From positions 1-47,866 of the forward strand of contig DULU01000018.1 of assembly GCA_012840225.1 (NCBI GenBank): a DNA stretch of 47,866 nt. The letters run 5' to 3'. Position numbers and translations under genes: made by a program. Shown one piece after another: positions 17,801 to 25,687 of this stretch. The stretch comes from Bacillota bacterium (GTDB lineage Bacteria > Bacillota > Limnochordia > DTU080). How positions within the stretch are numbered: the first letter of the stretch is position 1; each line of letters begins with the position of its first letter. The notes beneath the pieces were generated by a model that searched no databases, was not told the DNA's origin, and saw only the letters and a list, made by a program, of their open reading frames with translations.

Positions 17801-18330
17801 CGGTGGAAGTGGAACGGCATAGCGGCGGGATCTCCCGAATCAGCGGGAACTTTAAGGTGGAAAACCTCTGGCAGACGGTCGACGAACTCCTGCCCCCGAT
17901 GCAGTTTTTCGGTCAGCTGCTGGATAGAGCCCAAACCTCAAGCCGCTCGGACGGCTGGGTTTATGCCACGGAAGCAGCCGACGATTTTCTGGGCGACGAC
18001 AGTCGCCTGACTGTGGGTGACGGGAGCACACCGCAATTTCTGGAGTGGGAAGCTCCTAATTTGCTTAAGGCGGCAGTCACGGTCTATTCTCAGGAACCAT
18101 TAATCAGTCCGCAAGCCATCGAGTTCGCACTGTCGCCGGATGGAGTGACATATAAAACCATCGAATTCTCTATTTCATCCGTCGGTCGCTCGAGTGCCGG
18201 CTGGAACAAATACCTGCTAACCGCCGAGACTCAAGGACAGGGACAGGACAGCAAACTCTTCCGCCTCACCATAAATCCCCACGGCGGCGAGATACAAATT
18301 GGCCTCGTGGAGTTGACCGGCCTTAGATAA
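14887..18330 (+). CDS. PL6-like polysaccharide lyase, multidomain, secreted
   Basis: This 1147-residue protein has an export signal at about residues 29-58 (LVAILVMAFAPVLL...AQA) behind an odd proline/leucine-rich start (LPLPHQLPL). Next come a carbohydrate-binding-like beta-sandwich (75-235, beginning LLTNPGFED) and a parallel beta-helix of the chondroitinase B/alginate lyase family (about 280-745). Lys513 (SIKDS) and Arg534 (LRFGHHN) are 21 residues apart, exactly as the catalytic Lys and Arg of known PL6 enzymes. Two Ig-like domains and a terminal module follow, and the end matches the 9682 protein. It should eliminate within uronate polymers such as alginate or chondroitin/dermatan. AAGGAG and AAAGG lie upstream of the ATG. 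Confidence 0.85.
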   Translation: MNISLPLQFPHPYPFLISLPLPHQLPLSVARRLIQLCGLVAILVMAFAPVLLTSQAQAAAAAAGAEAPVDSGEANLLTNPGFEDVVNNDFPGWTRYVPMGNRNGLQISTDARSGKYSALVDVAAALKDSDSSVARLDWSQRLRYNMDLQVKPVPGEKYRFSVYYKTEGNPKGRLGVERRPHMTNVYLNLAPSPDWQYAAVEFEWPDAADWNLVFGLWAWEAREGKIWFDDARLEQVLPETEKAPVERVRWQDPAAVFSLPYTDASGLSRPYINQAKRLTFVQSLSELTAAIAAAMPGDTIILEDGEYYGYTSVIIEGKHGTEERPIVIAAKNIGQAVMRGSAQFIIKNSSYIVVEGLDFRLSSGGAPGYSGRRENSAVILHDALGARITRNRFALEEEYGGTSLRDWINVDGSRGGYNRIDHNLFENKVHNGSYIAVNADLGRNQGIDTTPRHTRIDHNHFRHMAPLGINGMEVIRLGSSGYRDMAHIEAHTIVEYNLFEQADGEKSEIISIKDSGNIIRYNTFLETAGSVVLRFGHHNSIYGNYFLGKGKPGTGGVRIYGFRQQIFNNYFADLAGPAIIFGRGSIEDPYALPKGELYYSGAEYVQMDEVEVVMNTFINNNANFDLRGDWPLEPRRTTVAHNLLVAGNNYNHIIGSSYRNLLSHDGIRWVGNMVSGPVNTLLGLSSSSEGSFIPVDLELMRSLDDIYYPVAGSPTIDAIEVGDAYGYVTRDIEGKLRDEHPDVGAFEYQGFPLVQGPLSPAEVGPFCPDERRELTFAEPLVTITSLQFTPHTSGTPVVLSGTSLLQLAGVVLGAGEADEKTSLSVDVTVSIDGAEFFSERVAVAGLTADTFAADAGFADGGFAGPGFSLEIPINTTNLDEGEHSLRLVAEVNGRRTLRELMFSVQNIEIMTPGARNVVTGKGIITIKSLLPAAEIRRVHISIDDQLIFQGEVIPDKLEFDSLSFSDGRRQLTVEVERHSGGISRISGNFKVENLWQTVDELLPPMQFFGQLLDRAQTSSRSDGWVYATEAADDFLGDDSRLTVGDGSTPQFLEWEAPNLLKAAVTVYSQEPLISPQAIEFALSPDGVTYKTIEFSISSVGRSSAGWNKYLLTAETQGQGQDSKLFRLTINPHGGEIQIGLVELTGLR

Positions 18331-18386
18331 TGGCTGGATGGCTTTCACCAGGCCGCCAACATCGAGTTCTCCGTCGGATAACAGCG

Positions 18387-18428
18387 CGTATGGCGCTGCA
18401 GCTAGAGTCTAGCCTGCAGCGCCATACG
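18387..18428. terminator. Strong inverted repeat between convergent genes
   Basis: A perfect 15-bp stem, CGTATGGCGCTGCAG (18387-18401), pairs with 18414-18428. The 12-base loop itself holds CTAG-AGT-CTAG. It separates the lyase gene from the minus-strand binding-protein gene, so transcription termination in both directions is likely, although no long T tract follows. The rest of the gap (18429-18504) holds degenerate GCCGTTATCGCC-like repeats. Confidence 0.7.
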
Positions 18429-18504
18429 GGGCATACGGGGCGGTGATAGGCCCAGCGTTATCGCCGTTTACGCCGGTGTTGCCGTTAATTACCGATAATT
18501 GCCG

Positions 18505-19551
18505 TTATCGCCCTTCTGCCAGCAGAGCGGCAATCTGGTCTTCGATACTGGCCATGGCCTGTTGCGGTGCCATCTGCCCGGCGCATACTTTGTTGACCAT
18601 GGAGAAAATGGTATTGGAGATGGTGGTGAAGTTCTGCAGATGGTTCGGGATGGGAGTGGCATAATTTAGCGCATCCAGGACGGCTTTGGCATTCGCCACC
18701 CCGAGCCCTTGCCGGAAGGCGGGACTGGTGACCACCGAACGCCTGGGCTGGATGATGATGCCGGCAGCCGACTGCCGCTGGGACATTTCCTTGCTGAACA
18801 TGAATTTAAAGAACTCGGCCGCTTCTTCCTTATGGGGGCTGGTGGCAATCAGGGCATATGGCACGGGCTGCAGCGACGTCGCCGGGCCGGCCGGTCCCTG
18901 CGGCAGAGCCGCCACTTCCCAGCCATAAGCCATTTTGGCATCACGGAGCAGTTGAATGACCGCCGGAGTCTCGTTGAGCATGGCTGTTTTCCCGGAGGCA
19001 AAATCGTTCCACGGTCCCCAGCGGAAAGCACCGTGCGAAAAGCCGTCCGCCAGATAGCGCAGTGTCTCAATACCTTGGCTGCTGCCGAGGTTCAGCCTGG
19101 TATAATCCGGATCGAAGAGCCCTGTGCCGCCTTGCGCAAACCAGTAAACCAGGTGGCCGATCACCTGGCCGAAGGTACCACCGGCCCTGTCGATTACCCC
19201 GTCGCCGTCTTGATCGATGCTCAGCTTGCGGGCGGCTTGTAAATAGGCCTCCCAGTTCCAGCTCCTGTCGAGCCAGTCGGCGGCCGGAGGATGCAGGCCG
19301 GCAGCACCGAAAAAGTCCGCATTATAATATAGATGGTAATAGGATATTCTCTGCGGAATCCCGTACAGTTTGCCTTTCACGGTCAAGGCATCCAACACCG
19401 GTTTATAAAAGTCGTTCAGATCAAAGGCGGGATCATTGCCCAACAGCTCACTCAGGTCAAGCAGGATGCCGTCCCTGGCCATGCCGTAGAAGTAGTTGGG
19501 GTGAAAATCGACGATATCCGGTGGTGTTCCCGCCGCCACCCTGATGCGCAC
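18505..19551 (-). pseudogene. Family 1 solute-binding protein lacking its N-terminus
   Basis: The 348-residue frame begins at RIRVAAGTPPDIVDF, which corresponds to about residue 70-85 of a normal family 1 binding protein. It then continues normally (YYNADFFGAAGLHPP, SIDQDGDGVIDRAGG, TSPHKEEAAEFFKFMFSKEMS) to the end. No signal peptide and no ribosome site are present, and the frame upstream is closed by TGA after a few codons. The missing part is replaced at about 19555-19575 by sequence reading as a toxin-antitoxin remnant on the plus strand. I judge it a 5'-deleted, non-exported relic. Confidence 0.75.
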
Positions 19552-19560
19552 GGCCTGCGC

Positions 19561-19669
19561 CTCGGTACAGATAACGGAAAATCAGGTTGTTAAACTGCGT
19601 GCCGAACAGGTGAATGTGCAGACACAATCCATTCTTGATGCATTAAGGCAAACTGAATCCGACGAATAG
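19561..19669 (+). pseudogene. Possible antitoxin C-terminal remnant (VapB-like)
   Basis: A plus-strand frame ends with TENQVVKLRAEQVNVQTQSI and LDALRQTESDE, then TAG at 19667-19669. The composition is typical of a small acidic antitoxin tail. It is followed after 26 bases by a PIN-type toxin start with an AAGGGAG ribosome site. The N-terminus is missing; its frame runs into the truncated binding-protein gene. Function is inferred only from the PIN neighbour. Confidence 0.35.
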
Positions 19670-19695
19670 ATACCATTGTTAAGGGAGAATAGTTC

Positions 19696-19812
19696 TTGAA
19701 AGCGGTTGTCGATGCCTCGATACTCATTTGCGCCATTTTGTCTGATCTCAATAACGCCCGCGCTTATGGTTATAATGTTAGGCATCCTATTGAAGCGCTC
19801 TCAAGCACCTGA
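19696..19812 (+). pseudogene. Truncated PIN-domain toxin (VapC-like)
   Basis: A TTG start at 19696, with AAGGGAG 10 bases upstream, opens a 38-codon frame beginning MKAVVDASILICAILSD. This is the first beta strand and catalytic Asp (Asp6) of a PIN ribonuclease domain. Full-length VapC has about 130 residues, so this copy is cut short: after NNARAYGYNVRH the frame stops at TGA (19810-19812), immediately before the end of the peptide-transport operon. It is inactive as seen. Confidence 0.5.
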
Positions 19813-19832
19813 CCACGGCCGATACCCTGTGT

Positions 19833-20558
19833 TTATACCAACCGCCCGTTTTCCAGCCGCCCTTGGCGGTGGGACATAAAGTTGATGACCGCCTGGTTGT
19901 GAGAGATGAGCAGGTAGCCGATATGCAATCGTTGCTGCAGGTCTTTCAGCAAGTGCAGGGTCTGTGCCTGCACGGAAACATCCAAGGCTGATGTGGGTTC
20001 GTCCAGAATCACAAAAGATGGTTGCCGAAGCATGATCCTGGCCAGGGAGATCCTCTGGTTCTGGCCGCCGGACAATTGCTGAGGGAAACGTTCCAGAACC
20101 TCTTCCGATAACCCTACCATCTGAAGAGCCTTTTTAATAACGGCCGGCCTCTGCCGGCGCGCCACCCCTTGGCGCCAGAGCACATCCTCCAGGGAGCGGC
20201 GGATGGTCTTGCGGGGATTCAAAGCGCTCTCCGGATCCTGAAAAAGCATGGGGATAGAGCCTTTCCGCTGATAACGTGGGGTGGCTATCACCTCACCTCT
20301 CAGGCGGATCTCCCCGTCGGTGGGCGACTCAATTCCGGCGATGATCAATCCCAGAGTGGTTTTTCCGGCACCGGAGGCTCCCATCAGCCCGAATGTCTCA
20401 CCACGGGCTATGCTGAAAGATATATTGGATAAAACATCGATCCGGCGCCTGCGGTTTATATAAAAAGTCTTGCTGATATCCACTACCTCTAGCAAAAACG
20501 CCAACACCTCACCAGGCGCCGCCCCACCTCTTGGCCCGGCGGCTCTGCTGTTTGACAT
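19833..20558 (-). CDS. Peptide/nickel ABC transporter ATPase (DppF-like)
   Basis: This is the second ATPase of the peptide/nickel-type importer, 241 residues. Motifs are Walker A GASGAGKT, signature LSGGQNQR, Walker B FVILDEPTSALD and the switch His in LLISHNQAV. It ends soon after the NBD (GRLENGRLV) and lacks the oligopeptide/dipeptide C-terminal extension that OppF/DppF usually carry. The start is unsure: the ATG at 20558 overlaps the upstream ATPase gene by 70 bases, while a TTG close to that gene's stop (about 20494), preceded by GGTGAGGTG, would give the usual small overlap. It is the last gene of the operon. Confidence 0.9.
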   Translation of the reverse strand: MSNSRAAGPRGGAAPGEVLAFLLEVVDISKTFYINRRRRIDVLSNISFSIARGETFGLMGASGAGKTTLGLIIAGIESPTDGEIRLRGEVIATPRYQRKGSIPMLFQDPESALNPRKTIRRSLEDVLWRQGVARRQRPAVIKKALQMVGLSEEVLERFPQQLSGGQNQRISLARIMLRQPSFVILDEPTSALDVSVQAQTLHLLKDLQQRLHIGYLLISHNQAVINFMSHRQGRLENGRLV

Positions 20559-21436
20559 ATAGGAGCGGCATACTTACAGCGGGGGTGAAATCTGCAGCCG
20601 GATGGGGGATCGGTGGCGGCCGGTGGAGAACCGGGCAGCGGCTGGAAGCCGTTCTCCGGCAGCCCGGCGAGCAAGCCTTGCGTGTAGGGGTGGTGGGGAG
20701 CGGCGATAAGCTCCGCTGTGGGGGCTACCTCCACTATCTGCCCGGCATACATCACGGCCGTCTTTTCCGCCAGATATGAGGCGACATGAAAATCGTGAGT
20801 GATCAAAAACAAAGCGGAGCCCGTCTCTTCCTGCACCTTCTTGATCTCCGCCGCCACATTGGCGACCAGTGCCGTATCCAATCCCTTTGTCGGCTCGTCG
20901 GCGATCAGCAAAGAAGCCCCGTAGAAGAGAGCCGTGGCGTTCAATACCCGCTGGTTCATGCCGCCGGAGAGTTGAAAGGGATAGGAGCAATAGACCGTTT
21001 CCGGATCGGCCAGCCCCAACCGTTGAAAAGACTGCTTGACCATACCGGCGGCAAGAGACGGCGATACGTCACGGAAACGGCACAGCCAGGCGGTGAGCTG
21101 GCGACCAACGGTGCTGACCGGATTGAGAGCCAGGGCGGCATTCTGCCAGATGCTGCAGATCTCATTGGCTCTGATATCGTCCATTTCTTTCTCGGAAAGC
21201 TCCAGAAGATCCCGGCCTTTCCAGATGATGCGGCCTATAACCAGCGCATAAGGCGGCAAAAGGCGCAGCAGCGCCGTGGCCACCACGGATTTACCCGAAC
21301 CGGTCTCCCCTACCACCGCCAGCGTTTCGCCGTAATTGAGGGATAGGGACATATCATGCACAGCCTCCACCCGCCCTTGTCTGGTCGGGAAAGTGACCGA
21401 TAAGTTTTCGATGGATAGCAGTGTCCGCGGCTGCAA
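20489..21436 (-). CDS. Peptide/nickel ABC transporter ATPase (DppD-like)
   Basis: This is the first ATPase of the importer, 315 residues. Motifs are Walker A GETGSGKS, signature LSGGMNQR and Walker B LLIADEPTKGLD. The C-terminal oligopeptide region with its conserved cysteines (GCRFHPRCKYAAPIC) is present, which places it firmly in the DppD/OppD group. It pairs with the ATPase encoded next and hydrolyses ATP for the two permeases encoded upstream. The gap to the preceding permease gene is 54 bases. Confidence 0.94.
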   Translation of the reverse strand: MQPRTLLSIENLSVTFPTRQGRVEAVHDMSLSLNYGETLAVVGETGSGKSVVATALLRLLPPYALVIGRIIWKGRDLLELSEKEMDDIRANEICSIWQNAALALNPVSTVGRQLTAWLCRFRDVSPSLAAGMVKQSFQRLGLADPETVYCSYPFQLSGGMNQRVLNATALFYGASLLIADEPTKGLDTALVANVAAEIKKVQEETGSALFLITHDFHVASYLAEKTAVMYAGQIVEVAPTAELIAAPHHPYTQGLLAGLPENGFQPLPGSPPAATDPPSGCRFHPRCKYAAPICQTAEPPGQEVGRRLVRCWRFC

Positions 21437-21490
21437 TTCCCACCCTGCCTTTTTGCCTTTAAGCCTCTAAGCCGGCTCCGGCCGGTTTTG

Positions 21491-22321
21491 CTACCGTACC
21501 TCTTCCACCGCCAGGCCGATCATCAGCACCACTCCGATAAAGAGGCTGATGCAGAAACCGGGCGGCAAATACCACCACCACATGTCGTTGACCACCCCGC
21601 CTCGGGAAAAAGCATGATTCAGCATCAAACCCCAGCTTTTGGCGCTCGGATCACCTATGCCCAGAAAGGAAAGGGAAGCTTCCGTGCCCACCGCAGCGGC
21701 TACGGACTGCATGAGGCGTGGCCAAACCACCCCGGAAATATTGGGTAAAATATCGGTAATGACGATGTACCAGCCGGGAAGGCCAAAATTGCGGGCGCTT
21801 TTGACATAATTGCTCTCGCGCACGCTCAAAGCGGCTGAACGAGCCACAAGAGCAGTAGCCGGCCACCACAGCAAGCCGATGACCAGGGCGACGGCTCGCG
21901 GCCCGGGGCGCAGGAAGGCCGACAGGATGATGATCAGCGGCAATTTTGGTATCAAGACAGCCACTTCCGTCAAGGACATCAGGATCTGATCGACTGTGCC
22001 GCGGCTATATGCTGCCGTCACACCCATAGTAACACCAATGCCGGTGGCACATAAACCGGCGAGAAAGCCTACTAAAAGGGTGGTTCTAGCACCGTAGATC
22101 AATTCCGAGAAGATATCGTGGCCGCGATCGTTGGTGCCCAGCCAATGCACCCGATCAGGCGGCTGGTAGGGGTCGAATCTTTCCCAGGGGTCGTATGGAG
22201 CCAGGTGAGGGGCTCCTGCCGCCACCACCACAAAAACGGCCAGCAAGACGGCACCCAGGATACCGGTGAGGGGCCATCTCTGTCTCAGTCTCAGTCTCAG
22301 CCTCAGCCTCATCCATGCCAC
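21491..22321 (-). CDS. Peptide/nickel ABC transporter permease (DppC-like)
   Basis: This is a 276-residue inner-membrane permease with the DppC layout. The N-terminal helix is followed by a periplasmic stretch (HLAPYDPWERFDPYQPPDRV, then HWLGTNDRGHDIFSELIYGA), which is the family hallmark. The ATPase-coupling EAA loop lies at VKSARNFGLPGWYIVITDIL. The N-terminus MAWMRLRLRLRLRQR comes from a 6-bp tandem repeat (22281-22315) that has lengthened the positively charged leader. It overlaps the DppB-like gene by 13 bases. Confidence 0.93.
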   Translation of the reverse strand: MAWMRLRLRLRLRQRWPLTGILGAVLLAVFVVVAAGAPHLAPYDPWERFDPYQPPDRVHWLGTNDRGHDIFSELIYGARTTLLVGFLAGLCATGIGVTMGVTAAYSRGTVDQILMSLTEVAVLIPKLPLIIILSAFLRPGPRAVALVIGLLWWPATALVARSAALSVRESNYVKSARNFGLPGWYIVITDILPNISGVVWPRLMQSVAAAVGTEASLSFLGIGDPSAKSWGLMLNHAFSRGGVVNDMWWWYLPPGFCISLFIGVVLMIGLAVEEVR

Positions 22322-23244
22322 CTCGTCCTGGGATCAAGAATATTATACAACTTTTCTGCCAGGTAGTTGGCCAGGATGACGGCCAGGGATATGGTGAGCA
22401 GAGCTCCTTGCAGAAGGGGGTAGTCGCGGGCCATGGCCGCCTCGTAGATCAATGTGCCCATACCGTTTAAGGAAAAGATGATTTCTATAAACAATGCTCC
22501 ACTGAAGGCAAAGCCGAAATCCAGAGCGATCAGTGGGATAGCCGGGAGCAAAGCGTTCCGGAACACATGCGACCATAAAGTTGCTGCCTGTGAATAGCCC
22601 CGCGACCGGGCATAGGTGACATATAGTTTGTTTTTCTCCTGCCTGACGCTGCCACGCATGATCATAAAGTTGCGCGCCGCCAAAAAGATGGTCAGCACAC
22701 CGACCGGCAGCACCAGGTGATGGAGCAGATCGAGCAAGCCACCCGTGCTGTAGAAACCTTTGAGCGGGAATAAGTTGAGCCTGAAGGCAAAAACGTACAG
22801 TATGATCAAGGCCAGGAAATAAGCGGGCATACTGTAAACCGATATAATGAGAAAGGTGAGCGTTTTGGCCACCCGTGTCTCCCGCCAGCCGGCGAGCGCC
22901 CCGGCGGTGACGCCGAGCACCCCACCTAATATAATGGCAGGTAGCGCCAAAAGCAAAGTCCAAAGGCTCCGCTCCACGATCAATTGCCGCACGGGCAGGT
23001 GCAAATGATATGAATAACCGAGGTCGAAGCGGAAGAGAGAGCACCAGTAATTAAGGTATTGCCGGAAGAGCGGCAGGTCCAGTCCCAATTCCCGGCGCAG
23101 TTCGGCGAGGGACGCCTCGCTGAGGTAATATTCTTCCCCCAACAGGTTGGCCAGAGGATCACCCGGCATCAGCCGCGGAATGAGGAAATTCAGGCTGGCG
23201 ATGACCAGGAAAGCTCCACCATACCGCAACAGGTTCCTCTTCAT
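22309..23244 (-). CDS. Peptide/nickel ABC transporter permease (DppB-like)
   Basis: This is a 311-residue permease with the DppB pattern: an N-terminal helix, then IPRLMPGDPLANLLG and LSEASLAELRRELGLDLPL, the conserved periplasmic segment, then five further helices. The EAA loop is RSRGYSQAATLWSHVFRNAL. The ATG at 23244 shares an ATGA overlap with the methyltransferase stop codon, which indicates translational coupling; the frame extending to 23292 is rejected. It forms the membrane channel with the DppC-like partner. Confidence 0.93.
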   Translation of the reverse strand: MKRNLLRYGGAFLVIASLNFLIPRLMPGDPLANLLGEEYYLSEASLAELRRELGLDLPLFRQYLNYWCSLFRFDLGYSYHLHLPVRQLIVERSLWTLLLALPAIILGGVLGVTAGALAGWRETRVAKTLTFLIISVYSMPAYFLALIILYVFAFRLNLFPLKGFYSTGGLLDLLHHLVLPVGVLTIFLAARNFMIMRGSVRQEKNKLYVTYARSRGYSQAATLWSHVFRNALLPAIPLIALDFGFAFSGALFIEIIFSLNGMGTLIYEAAMARDYPLLQGALLTISLAVILANYLAEKLYNILDPRTRWHG

Positions 23245-24032
23245 ACCGACCTTTTCCAATATAGCAGCGCATCCAAAACCCGGTGGCGGCAATGCTGCTC
23301 CCCGTCTTTATCCACCAGGCGACCGTTTTCCCGCAAGAAGTATTCGATCTCTGCCGGCGTGCGGTGAGAGAAACGGTATTGTTCTATCACCAGCGAGAGG
23401 GGGATCATATATTGCCGCTCCACTATATGCACATCGCATAAATAGCCCAAATCGTGGAGGATGTTATATAAGCACAAATAATCGACGGCAAAAGCCGGTC
23501 CATAACAAAAAGTGCGCAGAGGATCGACCGGCCCGGCACGAAATACAATAAAGAAGCCGCGCCGTGCCGTCTCGGCCAGGCGGGAAAGAAAAGCCCTTAT
23601 ATCGTCCGTGAACATGCTATATGAAGCCAGGCAATAATCCACCGGCTCGACAAGGGCGGCGGCCGCTTCAGGCCAGGAAGCCTGCTGCAAAACAATGTTG
23701 TCGATACTTTGGGCTTGGGCTTGCTCGGCAAGGAGGTTTAGTTGGTGCCGGCTGGGATCGAGGGCGATGATCTGCCGACAGGTAGCGGCGAGAGGCAAGG
23801 CAAAGGCTCCGGTGCCGGCACCGATATCCAAGAGCGTGCTGCCCGGTTCCATGTTGGCCTGCACCAGATCCACCAGCTTGCCGGGATACCCACCCAATTT
23901 GACCACTTGGGCATAGGCCGTCCATTCCCGCCAGAAGCGGTCGTTGCTCCAACCCTTCTCATCGATGATGCGGCGGCATGAAGAGCTGTGGAGCGAGCGC
24001 CGCCAATCATCTTCCCAGGTCTTGTTCATCAT
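23241..24032 (-). CDS. Class I SAM-dependent methyltransferase in transporter operon
   Basis: This 263-residue enzyme has SAM-binding motif I LLDIGAGTGAFALPLA (about residues 70-85), the acidic residue at the end of strand 2 (IIALDPSRHQ), and a typical post-II segment (IVLQQASWPEAAAALV). The substrate is unknown. It sits inside the peptide/nickel-type ABC operon between the binding-protein gene (12 bases upstream) and the first permease gene (ATGA overlap), so its product is made in step with the transporter. One inference is that it modifies the imported compound, or makes or modifies a metal carrier. Confidence 0.88.
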   Translation of the reverse strand: MMNKTWEDDWRRSLHSSSCRRIIDEKGWSNDRFWREWTAYAQVVKLGGYPGKLVDLVQANMEPGSTLLDIGAGTGAFALPLAATCRQIIALDPSRHQLNLLAEQAQAQSIDNIVLQQASWPEAAAALVEPVDYCLASYSMFTDDIRAFLSRLAETARRGFFIVFRAGPVDPLRTFCYGPAFAVDYLCLYNILHDLGYLCDVHIVERQYMIPLSLVIEQYRFSHRTPAEIEYFLRENGRLVDKDGEQHCRHRVLDALLYWKRSV

Positions 24033-24044
24033 AGACTGCCTACC

Positions 24045-25619
24045 TCACCGACTGCCTACCTTGCGCAAGTTAACCATGGTAGCTACGTTATATATGCCGA
24101 AGAGCGGATCGGGCTCCCAACCTTGCCAACTGCGGGAAACCGGCGTCACGATCTCCGGCCAGACCAAAGCCAAGCCGGGTAAATTGGCCGCATAGTATTC
24201 CTGCACCTCCCGGGCCAGCTTTTGCTTGAGAGCTGCATCGGTGGTGTGCAGGAGTTTATCGCACAAGGCCAGGTAGGTCGGATCGGCGACAGTATGCAAC
24301 ACACCGGCCCCGGTTCTGCGGCTGTCGTAATAGCCTGTGCCCCAACCGGCATGCATCAGCATACCCCACGGCGTGGTCCTGGTGATGGTCAGGTCATAGG
24401 CATAACGATCCTTCAGGCTGACCCAGGTGGTCTGATCGACCAGGCGCACCTGCACGGCAATACCCACTTTGGCCAGATAATCCTGAAGCAGTTCCACCAC
24501 CCGGCTATATTCGGAGCGGGCCGCCAGCACCAAAGTCATCTTCTTGCCGCCCGGATCTTCCCGCCAGCCGTCTCGATTAATATCTACATATCCGGCCGCA
24601 GCCAGGAGCCGGGCGGCTTCTTCCCGGTCGAAAGTGAGCGGGCCGAGATCCACATAGCCGTCCATCGCCGGGGAGACGAAGCCGCGTCCCGGCACCCGCC
24701 CATAACCCAGCGCATCGATTTTCAATATCTCGCCGTAATCAATGGCATACGACAGGGCCCGGCGCAGGTTTATGTCGGTCAGGTAGCCCGCCTGTACATT
24801 GAAACCCAGGAAAAGAAGGCCGGTGTTCATCTGGTGCAGGATGTCGAAGCGACCGGTTTTCTCCAAACGGCCGACATTATGATAAGGATATGAGCCGGCA
24901 TATTTGTAATAGGTGTCGATATGGCCCCGTTCGAGGGCCAGGGCAATCACATCTTCGTTTTGGTAAAGGTGAATTTCGATTTTGTCCACCTGGGGAGCCT
25001 GCCGTCGCCAATAAGGGTTCTTTTTGAAAGTCAGGACACCGGCATTAAGATCAACGCCGGCCAGATAAAACGGGCCACTGCCGACATAGGCACCGGTATT
25101 CCGGTATTGCAGCGGCGCCTCTATCCTGGACCAGATATGGCTAGGGAGAATATTGAAGCTGGTGAATTCCAGATCAAGGTTATTGTATGGTTTATTAAAC
25201 TTTAAGGTGGCTTCGTTCCCCCGGCAATGGGTTTCCACCAGGGTTTCCTTCAGCCATCCCGCCTGGGGATCATGGCGGGCATAATATTCCATGGAAAAAC
25301 AGACATCGGCGGCGGTGAGCGGCGTGCCGTCGCTCCAGACCAGATCGTCGGCAATTTCAAAGTGCCAGGTGGTATTATCCGCCGATACCTGGTATCCGGT
25401 CACAAGCTGCCCTACCAGCTCTCCTCGAGCGTTCATACGGAAAAGCGTCAGGTTGGAAATTTTGGTAAATATCGTCAGGTAATAGTCACCAAAGGCATTG
25501 GCGCTCTGCACCATATTGGTGGTGCCGATGCGCAGTACGGTCTCCTCCCCGAAGGCTACCGTGCCGAGCAGCACAAGCCAGAGTAAAAGGTACACAAACG
25601 GCTTATATATAGATTTCAT
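24045..25619 (-). CDS. Peptide/nickel ABC transporter binding protein (family 5)
   Basis: This is a 524-residue family 5 extracytoplasmic binding protein, the first gene of the operon. A signal peptide (SIYKPFVYLLLWLVLLGTVA, ending FG-EE) is followed by the family pattern: ADDLVWSDGTPLTAADVCFS, GSGPFYLAGVD, NPYWRRQAPQVDKIEIHLY and RRALSYAIDYGEIL. A loop VDINRDGWREDPGG, common in this family, resembles a calcium site. Whether the ligand is a peptide, nickel chelate or something else cannot be told from sequence. The ATG at 25619 is preceded by CGGAGTG. A perfect sigma-A promoter lies about 70 bases upstream. Confidence 0.93.
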   Translation of the reverse strand: MKSIYKPFVYLLLWLVLLGTVAFGEETVLRIGTTNMVQSANAFGDYYLTIFTKISNLTLFRMNARGELVGQLVTGYQVSADNTTWHFEIADDLVWSDGTPLTAADVCFSMEYYARHDPQAGWLKETLVETHCRGNEATLKFNKPYNNLDLEFTSFNILPSHIWSRIEAPLQYRNTGAYVGSGPFYLAGVDLNAGVLTFKKNPYWRRQAPQVDKIEIHLYQNEDVIALALERGHIDTYYKYAGSYPYHNVGRLEKTGRFDILHQMNTGLLFLGFNVQAGYLTDINLRRALSYAIDYGEILKIDALGYGRVPGRGFVSPAMDGYVDLGPLTFDREEAARLLAAAGYVDINRDGWREDPGGKKMTLVLAARSEYSRVVELLQDYLAKVGIAVQVRLVDQTTWVSLKDRYAYDLTITRTTPWGMLMHAGWGTGYYDSRRTGAGVLHTVADPTYLALCDKLLHTTDAALKQKLAREVQEYYAANLPGLALVWPEIVTPVSRSWQGWEPDPLFGIYNVATMVNLRKVGSR

Positions 25620-25687
25620 TAATTGAGCACTCCGATCGTTGAGCGATATGCCTTGCCTGCCGCGTTTACAAAATGCATGCTACCGGA

